Part shown: in pieces, positions 1 through 6,835 of the stretch
How positions within the stretch are numbered: the first letter of the stretch is position 1
Layout: the number at the start of each line of letters is the position of its first letter
NCBI GenBank assembly: GCA_964550165.1
Contig: CAZJYC010000038.1
Location: 1-24,016 of the forward strand
DNA: 24,016 nt
Direction: 5' to 3'
From: CAZJYC01 sp964550165
Lineage (GTDB): Bacteria > Acidobacteriota > Aminicenantia > Aminicenantales > Aminicenantaceae
The notes under the pieces: generated by a model
The model's input: only the letters and a program-made list of their open reading frames with translations
The model's database searches: none
Told to the model about the DNA's origin: nothing
Made by a program: the position numbers and the translations under genes

Positions 1-1
1 T

Positions 2-265
2 TGGTTCTCTTCCATTTTGTGTGGGTGAATAAGATATGGGTAGCAAAAAGCCTCTCAGAGCTGGCCGAAGCGACCATTGAAGGTTTAGCCTTCCCGAACT
101 GCCCTTCGAGGGAACCCGGCTTTGCCGGGCGGCGAGTATGTCTGAGCGGAGCGAGTTACGCAGCCGCCGAGAAGGGCTGCGAGGGAACGGCGTTAAAAAC
201 CTGAAGGGGAGCGAGGCCACTCTGGAGAGGCTTTTAAATGAGCCACACAAAACGGAAGAGAACCA
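2..265. repeat. Structured repeat element, copy A, with terminal inverted repeats
   Basis: The ends are inverted repeats: bases 3-25 match the reverse complement of 242-264 with two mismatches. A second nested pair follows inside it (AAAAGCCTCTC near 45 against GAGAGGCTTTT near 225-235). Inside is a perfect hairpin, CCCGGC-TTT-GCCGGG, at 115-129. Several short blocks are shared in order and orientation with copy B at 13383-13708, notably TTTAGCCTTCCCGAAC at 84-99 and GAGGGAACGGCGTTAAAAA near 181-199. The right end stops three bases from the stop codon of the AlbA_2 gene. No credible protein is encoded. It could be a MITE-like element or a structured RNA in the gene's 3' region; the window starts at its left edge, so a longer element is possible. 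Confidence 0.7.
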
Positions 266-267
266 TT

Positions 268-1956
268 TTATTTATTATCAGCAAGTTCAATAAATGCGGC
301 GCGGCCGCGTTCCCGAAAACAGACTTTTCCTTCGGTCTCGAGCTCTTTGACCAGGCGATAGACCTGAATCCGATCCAGAGCGGAAAATCTCCGGATTTCA
401 GAATTCGTGAGTCTTCCCCTCTCTTGCAACAGGCTGAGAATGCGCAACTTTGTGGCTTCTCTATTAAGCTGCATCTCCGCATCAACCCTGCCTCGACCCC
501 TCAATCTGTCCGCAAGATCCCGTTTCAGGTCATAAGTGGCACTTCTTCCTCTGCCCCGGACAACCAGGTAGCCCGCTTCCCGAAGCAAAGCCAGACGTTT
601 CGCGGCCTCTTCTTCATTTAGCTGGATTGCCGCAGCCGCCGTCCAGCGGTCTAAACTGGAAACATGAACAAGCTTGCGGAGCAGAATCAGGTTATCAAGG
701 ACAAGGTCCCGGCCCTTTTGCTTTTCTTCCCTGACAAAAAGAGCAAACTCCGCATGCGATTCCAGGGGGATTGTGAGTTGCACATGGGACTCGTCGGCCG
801 AGTAATGCGGAAGATCTTTCCCTAATTGCAATAATCCTTCGTAAATCCGGCCAACACCTAATCCGACACGGTTGACCAACCCGATCGTCTGGAAAACCCG
901 GGCCAGCAGTTCGTTTCTGTGAACAGGAGCATGCCTGAGGATGTTGTCCGGCGTCACTCCACCCACGAACCCTCCCGGGCTTATAATTTCCAGTCGGTCC
1001 CGGCGCAGAGCGACCTGAATGCTCTGCCTGATGAAATAATCGCGATGAGTCATGGCGTTCAGCACAGCTTCCCTGCTTACTTCCCATGACAGGTCGGGGA
1101 GTTCCAATTGTCGAAAACCCTGCTCCTGGACGGTTGTGATTCGGTTGTTGACCGAAATCAACCTTTCCATCTCCTTGAGAACGGAGAGCAAGCAACCCTG
1201 CATATCTTGGCGCTGGTCGTACCTGGTCGGAGAAATGTACCTTAAGAACGTGACTTCGTGCTGGGGAATGAGGCGCCGGATGACCTCGGTTTTCCCAAGA
1301 AGCAGGATAGCCGCAATAGTCAAAAAACCGTTTGTGGTGAGGCCGAGGGCTGCCGTCAATTCTTTAGCATTCAGATTAGCAAGCCTCTTATTTTCCGCCT
1401 GCTCGCTGATGGTCTGCCGGAGATCGCTCATGGCGACCGGATCCAAGTCATCAAGACTTGTCCCTTCCACGGTTTCGGCCGTAAAGTCGCGCTGGCCCCC
1501 GCTGGCAAGAAGTTGCGCCAGCATTCGGCCCGTCAGGGGTTTGCATTCCGAGCCGACCCGGATCCTCGTTACGCCATCGGTTGTCGTGTGGGGCGGCAAT
1601 CCCCTGGGAATATGCACGAGAAGGAGAGTACCCTCGGGCTCAACAAGTTCTTCGATATCAGCGAGAATGTGGGGATCGGTGCCGTCATAAATCGCCCGGC
1701 GCAAACTGGGAATATCATATTCACCGACGCCAGCGATCGCTGTTTTTCTGGTCCTCCCTTTATCGTTAACCCCGAGGACAATTGTCCCGCCCCTGGCGTT
1801 GGCTAAGCAAACTGCTTCTTCTCGCAGGAGCTTGTGGAGATTCCTGAGATTCGGTTCCCAGCGCTTGAATTCGAGCGTCTCACTTTCAAGCTCGGCTGCA
1901 GTCCGTCGCCCATCCAATTGTTTCAAGAGCTCCCGGATTTCCTCTTTTATTGGCAT
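268..1956 (-). CDS. AlbA_2 (Schlafen-type) / HATPase / winged-helix putative regulator
   Basis: The 562-residue protein starts with a Schlafen AlbA_2 domain (about residues 20-150), with the typical E-x-x-EFK start near 26-31 and EEAVCLANARGGTIVLGVND near 46-65. A RecG-like GHKL ATPase region (HATPase_c_4) follows: REAVLNAMTHRDY at about 295-307 is the N-box, SPGGFVGG at about 326-333 and RVGLGVGRIYEGL at about 363-375 the glycine-rich part. About 420-562 contains at least one winged-helix-like segment. Such proteins are usually annotated as putative transcriptional regulators or ATP-dependent DNA-binding proteins, and some lie in defence islands; the true function is unknown. It probably acts in the cytoplasm on nucleic acid. 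A strong promoter with a palindrome lies directly upstream, suggesting autoregulation. Its third codon positions look more GC-rich than the neighbouring HEPN genes, hinting at a separate origin. Confidence 0.8.
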   Translation of the reverse strand: MPIKEEIRELLKQLDGRRTAAELESETLEFKRWEPNLRNLHKLLREEAVCLANARGGTIVLGVNDKGRTRKTAIAGVGEYDIPSLRRAIYDGTDPHILADIEELVEPEGTLLLVHIPRGLPPHTTTDGVTRIRVGSECKPLTGRMLAQLLASGGQRDFTAETVEGTSLDDLDPVAMSDLRQTISEQAENKRLANLNAKELTAALGLTTNGFLTIAAILLLGKTEVIRRLIPQHEVTFLRYISPTRYDQRQDMQGCLLSVLKEMERLISVNNRITTVQEQGFRQLELPDLSWEVSREAVLNAMTHRDYFIRQSIQVALRRDRLEIISPGGFVGGVTPDNILRHAPVHRNELLARVFQTIGLVNRVGLGVGRIYEGLLQLGKDLPHYSADESHVQLTIPLESHAEFALFVREEKQKGRDLVLDNLILLRKLVHVSSLDRWTAAAAIQLNEEEAAKRLALLREAGYLVVRGRGRSATYDLKRDLADRLRGRGRVDAEMQLNREATKLRILSLLQERGRLTNSEIRRFSALDRIQVYRLVKELETEGKVCFRERGRAAFIELADNK

Positions 1957-1962
1957 AACTGA

Positions 1963-1991
1963 ATTATAGAAAATGAAATTGACAATGTCAA
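1963..1991 (-). promoter_or_regulatory. Consensus sigma-70 promoter giving a probably leaderless AlbA_2 mRNA
   Basis: On the minus strand, TTGACA (1986-1991) and TATAAT (1963-1968) are both perfect and separated by 17 bases. Only six bases separate the -10 box from the ATG at 1956, so transcription should begin at or next to the start codon. No Shine-Dalgarno sequence fits in that space. The start codon choice is supported by the AlbA_2 domain beginning about 20 residues in. Confidence 0.8.
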
Positions 1992-1992
1992 T
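1978..1992. promoter_or_regulatory. Perfect 15-base palindrome over the -35 box (candidate operator)
   Basis: ATTGACAATGTCAAT is a 7-1-7 perfect inverted repeat that covers the whole -35 hexamer of the AlbA_2 promoter. A dimeric DNA-binding protein bound here would block RNA polymerase. The adjacent gene product has a winged-helix-like C-terminus and is the natural candidate, but that is inference. Confidence 0.6.
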
Positions 1993-2122
1993 GATGTAAT
2001 ATTATTTTTATTGCGCGCCATTCATTTTAATGCTGCAAATGATTTGGAGCGCATAAGAGGGCCTTTCACGCTGTAATATCCCAACGTTATCCCCTGTCTT
2101 TCGACTCAATAAGAATTCAATC

Positions 2123-2860
2123 TTATTTTTGCGATTTTTTATCAAGCATGGATCGCCACCAATTCAAGAGAGCATTGCGGGCAATGTACTCGAAAGTGCA
2201 CAAGAGCATTGGAATATCATCTGCGACCCAAACTCCCCCACAAGCACTTGCCGCTAAACCCGGCGGTATTTCTGCGAATTCGCTACCGTGCTTCATGGGA
2301 GGATCACATATGGGAATTGGGAATGGTGTCCCGCTATGCAGGGCTTTTAAGCGATAACCGTAGATTTTTTTTAGCGCTCTCTCCATATTTGAAGTATCCC
2401 AGTTGAATTGCGCAAAAACCGGCGGCCTTTTATCTGGCGGCTTAGGTAAGTAATACAAAGTAAAATCGACAAATTTTTTGGTTGCGCCTATGTAGGGCGC
2501 AAACAGTGCTGCTATTCTCTTGACTAATTCCATTCCTCCGGCTTCCTCCAGAATATTAACCGCTTTGGACACAGAAGAAGCAAGCAGCCTTTCAACCGGA
2601 GTCTCTTTCACTTTGCGCCAATGTTCAGCCGCTGTTTCTACAGAACAAACCAGAAGTAACCAGGCTAAGGCAGGCTGAGATTCACTCATCCATAGGGCAT
2701 CTTGATACATACGGGCCGCTCGGACCAATTTCATCGCATCCCCTTGCCGAAGTTGCAGCAGATGTGGGAATAAATCAGCCTGACTAAGCGAATGCTCACC
2801 TCGTGCTGATGGAATAACAGGCCTGAATGAGTATTTTGGAGTTACAAGATCGGGAAGCAT
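2123..2860 (-). CDS. HEPN-motif protein, putative RNase/effector (R-x4-H)
   Basis: This 245-residue protein is mostly predicted helical. It carries Y-G-Y-R-L-K-A-L-H-S-G-T-P-F-P around residues 167-181: Arg170-x4-His175 is the R-x4-6-H signature of HEPN ribonuclease folds, and the following SGTPFP plus the later CDPP are reminiscent of uncharacterised HEPN-like proteins. Family knowledge: HEPN proteins with this motif are commonly metal-independent RNases in abortive infection or toxin systems. Its start overlaps the end of the upstream HEPN gene by 19 bases, so translation is probably coupled. Downstream, 166 bases separate it from the AlbA_2 gene, which has its own promoter. The HEPN assignment rests on the motif and context alone; no exact family is recognised. 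Confidence 0.55.
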   Translation of the reverse strand: MLPDLVTPKYSFRPVIPSARGEHSLSQADLFPHLLQLRQGDAMKLVRAARMYQDALWMSESQPALAWLLLVCSVETAAEHWRKVKETPVERLLASSVSKAVNILEEAGGMELVKRIAALFAPYIGATKKFVDFTLYYLPKPPDKRPPVFAQFNWDTSNMERALKKIYGYRLKALHSGTPFPIPICDPPMKHGSEFAEIPPGLAASACGGVWVADDIPMLLCTFEYIARNALLNWWRSMLDKKSQK

Positions 2861-3718
2861 CTCGAAAGCACTTGGCCGTCCTTTGGGATCGCCATCGGGA
2901 TGAAAAGTCCTTCTATGTTAAATCCAAAATCATATTCCTTAATATCCGCCTTTCCGTGTGCGATCCCGCATCTATTTTCATGGTAAAAATATTCCGCTAT
3001 GGTTCTTCCACTCAGCTTATTATTTAGCTCTTCCATTCTCTTTAGCGCTCTTATTTTATATATGCTGAATACGTTCGTTCTTCGTCTGTGCCGCCCGATT
3101 AAAGCATCTGAACCAAATTCGAGAAATCCAAAATCATAATTGACCAGCCTGCCAAGGTTTTTCAATATCCATTCTTTTCCATTAGATGAGGTTACGCTTT
3201 CGATAACTCTGTAGTAATATAAGAATTCTGAAAGGGGATCTATCTGTCTTACCGCCATGCTATACAAACTGAGTTCTTTTGCTACTCGCGAATATTTCTT
3301 TGTGTATGGAATATCAACTTCTTTGTCGAAACCGGGCCACCGGAAATTGACATATCCAAGAGGACCAAGCCTAATACAATTTATGGTTTCATAGGCCATA
3401 CTGAGGCTTTGGCAGTATGAAGTGTTAATATATTCACCTCTGCCTTTTTCAATTGACTTCATTAGGGCCTTTTGTTTTGTGGGACAGATGAAAACCAGGT
3501 ATATCATGATCATAGACAAGGCAATTGGTATAGAATACAATCTCCCTGAATGTTGGATGTCTCTCTCCTACTGGTGGAGCAACTGCAATTGAATTTGTAG
3601 GATGGACTAAGATTAAGGCATACTTTCCGTCAACTGTAACATATCCGATTGCCGAGGATGACATTCCCACCATCTCAATGAAGTATCTTATATCCTTTCG
3701 ATATCGAATTTTCGCCAT
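2842..3718 (-). pseudogene. Apea-like HEPN protein gene split by a one-base frameshift
   Basis: Two overlapping frames appear to be one gene. The 5' part (3718 to about 3476) begins MAKIRYRKDIRYF and runs to a stop at 3449. The 3' part is open in the next frame from beyond 3500 to the TAA at 2842. Removing one A from the AAAA run at 3475-3478 would join them into about 291 residues. The C-terminal part has DPLSEFLYYYRVIES, typical of Apea-like HEPN domains, and then HENRCGIAHG, an R-x4-H HEPN motif about 57 residues from the end. The N-terminal 80 residues are not recognised. A GAGG sits about nine bases before the ATG at 3718. The gene overlaps the next HEPN gene by 19 bases. It could be a true pseudogene, a sequencing or assembly indel, or a gene using frameshifting; if the shift is an error, this is an intact CDS. 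Confidence 0.6.
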
Positions 3719-4370
3719 TTTTCAGCCTCACAATAGTCCTTGCCAAAAATTGCGGTACACAAATTGAAGGCGCCGATTTTCTCTTCTATTTTCTAAATTC
3801 TATAAAGGCGATGAACCTTTTCCCGATGTCCGTTGTCCGAACTTCACTGTACACTAGCCGATTTCAGATCCGTCAATTTTATTCTCCAGCTCTTTTAAGC
3901 TTTCTGCGATTGACTCCATCCATTTATCTCAGCGAAGGATAGGAAAAGGAATTTGATTTTCAGCAGAGATGGCGGACTGATCATTTCTGTGCCCATTCTT
4001 CCATCCAATCATCATCAAGAAATATAAATCGTGACAAAAAAGGTGTCAAGGAACGGAAATCGCTCATGATGGCCCAAAATGCCGCAGAGACGCTTAAAAG
4101 CGTTCAAAATCGCATAGAGAAGGCCTTCAGGTCAAAGAGGAGATTATGAGAAATAATCGGCCGAAGCCTCGGCGGCCACCAGAATTTCCTGCTAAGCGAA
4201 GCGCGGCGGGGGCTTTGTCGGCAACAAACTATTTGAACTAGAAATAGAATACACTTCAAAATCGCGATCTGCTTACATTGCGGCGGCCTAGAGCTTTACC
4301 CAGATAATCGCTGGAAAGCCGGATGTGCCAGATATTTAAATGAATTGATAGGTATATTCATGTATGAGAT
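3719..4370. other. Gene-free stretch of about 650 bases
   Basis: No frame with coding character covers this stretch. It holds a copy of the dispersed repeat at 3963-4087. Beyond it, the plus strand near 4260-4410 has a short open stretch reading CLHCGGLELYPDN, which could be a gene remnant but matches nothing I recognise. The leader of the HEPN gene (start 3718) lies at the left side; I see no clear promoter there. Confidence 0.6.
3963..4087 (+). repeat. Dispersed intergenic repeat R2, copy 1
   Basis: This copy aligns with 5731-5803 and 10551-10682. Shared blocks in order are TGGCGG, TTTCTGTGCCCATT, CCATCCAA-CATC, AATATAAATC, GACAAAA-GGTGTCA, GAA-TCGCTCATG and GCCGCAG. Similarity is high in the blocks with small gaps between them. 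It lies between genes, and no product is evident in either strand. Confidence 0.65.
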
Positions 4371-5441
4371 TCAATACTTGACACACTTGAGGATCAGCTC
4401 TCCCTGACTGTCTTCATGGATGTAAACAAGCCGCTCTTTATCCAGAAGGCCAAAGGCCTGAGTGCCGGGACCACACGGAATAGTGCGGACAAGTCTATGA
4501 GTCGAGGGCTCAATCACGTCGATGCGCATGGCCGAGGAGCGAAGCTCTTCAGGCTTTTTCGCCTTTTTGATGCGCTCGTTAAAGGCTTCTGTATGTGTCA
4601 GGATATAGAGCCGGCCGTCCGGACCAAAGTGGGCCGCCTGGCTGACCATGTCCAGGGAGGCAACCATCTGGATAAATCCTTCAGCACTTCTCTGTTGTTT
4701 CAGATGGGGAGAAATTGGTTTAAACTCAAGGGGACGCTCGAATTCAGCAATTTTTCTTCCGTCGAGGTCAAAAACCTGGATGACATTCATGGCAAAATAG
4801 GGCAAGTAAAGTTTTTTATCCGATGAAAGGGCGAGGCAGACACGGTGTTTGATGGCACGGATAAAGGGATGGGATTCAGGGAAGTCGGATACCAGGATTT
4901 CTTGAATCTTGTTTCCTTCAGCGTCCAGCATATTCACCAGAGGCTCGCTCTTATCATCGGAGCGCATATTCAGGCTATAGCCGCTGGTACCAAAGGAGGG
5001 GATGGTAAAAAATTTCTCGTCGGTCACGATCAGGTCAGCAACCTTCGTTCCTTTGGTATTGATAACCTGAATTAAAGTCCCGGTCTTATCGAATATCTGG
5101 ATGCGGTTGCTGTTAGAGTCAGCCACCGCCAGATGGGAGTCGGTCAAAACAAAGATGCCTGTTGGCTTGGTGAATTCTGCTGGACCCTGTCCCTCCTTGC
5201 CGATCGTTCCCAGAAATTTTCCCTGGAAATCAAAAACAACAACCCGGTGGTTTCCGGAATCGGCGATATAGATTCTGGATAGAGAGGGATCAATGGCGAT
5301 ATCCGAAGGCTTGTGAAAAAAATCTTGCTCTCCAAACTGAGAAAATGACCAAAGAACCTTGCCCTTCTGGGGAAAAAGAGACGAAATCAGAAAAGAACAG
5401 GAGATAAAGGCGAAGAAAACCCTTTTCAGCCGATTTGACAT
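4371..5441 (-). CDS. Exported NHL-type 6-bladed beta-propeller protein
   Basis: The protein has 356 residues. The first 25 or so form a signal peptide (KR near the start, then a hydrophobic stretch FFAFISCSFLISSLF). NHL-like blades follow: DIAIDPSLSRIYIADSGNHRVVVFDFQGKF at about 47-76 is a clear one, and PTGIFVLTDSHLAVADSNSNRIQIFD is the next. The rest fits a six-bladed propeller with less regular blades. NHL propellers bind proteins, peptides or nucleic acid, and exported ones in this size class are usually annotated only as 6-bladed beta-propeller proteins; a role is not assignable. It stands alone, with 650 gene-free bases downstream and 410 upstream. A weak AGAG precedes the ATG. Confidence 0.8.
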   Translation of the reverse strand: MSNRLKRVFFAFISCSFLISSLFPQKGKVLWSFSQFGEQDFFHKPSDIAIDPSLSRIYIADSGNHRVVVFDFQGKFLGTIGKEGQGPAEFTKPTGIFVLTDSHLAVADSNSNRIQIFDKTGTLIQVINTKGTKVADLIVTDEKFFTIPSFGTSGYSLNMRSDDKSEPLVNMLDAEGNKIQEILVSDFPESHPFIRAIKHRVCLALSSDKKLYLPYFAMNVIQVFDLDGRKIAEFERPLEFKPISPHLKQQRSAEGFIQMVASLDMVSQAAHFGPDGRLYILTHTEAFNERIKKAKKPEELRSSAMRIDVIEPSTHRLVRTIPCGPGTQAFGLLDKERLVYIHEDSQGELILKCVKY

Positions 5442-5852
5442 GGCGACTCTCTAGGAAAATTTAATTATCATTCATCTCTATTATGATTACGCCAGATATG
5501 AATTTTTTGTTTAATTTATTATGGCTAATGAAAAAAATTTATTTTTCAGCTACGATCGCTAAAAGTGCAAGCTTATGCCGATTTTCGTTCGTCGTCATGT
5601 CCATTTCACAATCAGGAAACTGGACATATGCTTGGCCTCCATCCGCCTTTATCTAGCTAGAGCGCTTTATTTGCTGCCTTACTGGCAATATCAATTAAAA
5701 TACTTCTCTGAAAGATGCGAAATTGGTTTTCGGCTGTAGCGGCGGGAGAACATCTTTGTGCCCATTTTGCCCATCCAACCACTGAAAGGAATTATAAATC
5801 ACTCTTCGATCAAATTCATTTTTCGCGCACGTATGAGAAAATAGACGCAAAT
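5442..5852. other. Gene-free stretch of about 410 bases
   Basis: No coding frame is supported. The right half (from about 5731) is homologous to the region 3' of the intact manC copy at 10551-10851, although about 110 bases present there are missing here. The left part is AT-rich and probably contains the promoter of the beta-propeller gene, with CATAAT as a possible -10 box and no clear -35. Confidence 0.5.
5731..5803 (+). repeat. Dispersed intergenic repeat R2, copy 2 (partial)
   Basis: The stretch with TTTGTGCCCATTTTGCCCATC, CCAACCA and ATAAATCAC matches the first half of the copies at 3963 and 10551. The second half is absent. It lies just 3' of the truncated manC copy, the same relative position as copy 3 beside the intact manC. 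Confidence 0.6.
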
Positions 5853-6734
5853 TCACAGATATTCTATTTTCCCTTTCTGTTTGATTATCTCCAGGATATC
5901 TTTGACTTTCTGGTTCTGGCTCTTGTGGGTGATAAGAAGGGCGTCTTCGGTGTCGACGACAATGATGTCCTTGACGCCTATTAAGGTCGTTAATTTTTTT
6001 GGGTTGTAGATGAGACAATTCCGGGAATCAAGGACAATGCCTTCTCCTTTGAGGGCATTTCGTTCCCTGTCGTGGGGCCAGATGTCTGACAGCGAAGACC
6101 AGACTCCGACGTCAGACCAGCCGAAATTTCCCTGGGCCATTAAAACTCCCTCTGCCTTTTCCATCAGGGCATAGTCGATGGATATGGATGGAATCTCATC
6201 GAAGATCGCAACCATCGCAGTTTCATCTTTCTTGGTGAGAGCATCAAGCATTTTTCTCCAGTAGGCAAACAGGGAGGGGGCAAACTGCTCAATTTTCCTG
6301 GCGAAGACATCGGCCTGCCAGAGAAACATTCCTGAGTTCCAGAAATAATTTCCTTTTTCGACAAAAATCTCGGCCTGTTTGAGTTCGGGCTTTTCCTTGA
6401 ATTTCTGGACAGCATAGAAGGATTCATCCTGAATCTGTATGGGATTTTTGAGGGAAAACTGGATGTAGCCGTAACCGGTCGCAGGATAGCTTGGCGGTAT
6501 GCCAAAGGTGATGAGGTATTCTCCCCGGGCAGCTGCGGCAGCGCCAGCCTCAAGCTTTTTCAGAAAAAGGGCCGAATCCTTGATCAGGTGGTCAGCGGGC
6601 AAGGCAGCAACGACTGTCTTCGGGTTTTGAAGATAGATTCTGGCTGTGGCCAGCATCAGCGAGGGGGCTGTATTTTTACCTTTTGGCTCCTGAATAAGGT
6701 TATCGCCTGGAAGTCCGGGAAGAAGGCTTTTGAC
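5853..6734 (-). pseudogene. manC: 5'-truncated duplicate of mannose-1-phosphate guanylyltransferase
   Basis: The frame matches residues 67-358 of the intact copy at 10852-11928 without an internal stop. From the internal Met (start 6656) both proteins give 267 residues, and I count about 38 differences, roughly 86% identity. Similarity stops abruptly at about 6731, where an in-frame TGA appears at 6735-6737. The missing first 66 residues hold the nucleotide-binding signature AGGIGTRFWPLSRRNKPKQF, so the product could not be a working guanylyltransferase even if translated from the internal ATG. The retained part includes the LPADHLIK segment and the C-terminal EDALLITHKSQ segment. Most substitutions are conservative and the frame is open over 880 bases, so truncation is recent, or the copy served before truncation. 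Confidence 0.85.
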
Positions 6735-6835
6735 TCAGCTCACCTTTAATATAGCAGATGACCGCGACCCTTCGTGGCAACAGAGAGCAAAATCCAAGTA
6801 AAGAGATAGAAGACCGACCAGTTCACAATTCATCC

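Noticed and set aside
1..204. Plus-strand open frame at the left edge, and the minus-strand frame at 234-485
   Set aside because: Both fall on the structured repeat or on the AlbA_2 gene, and their amino-acid content looks like translated repeat.
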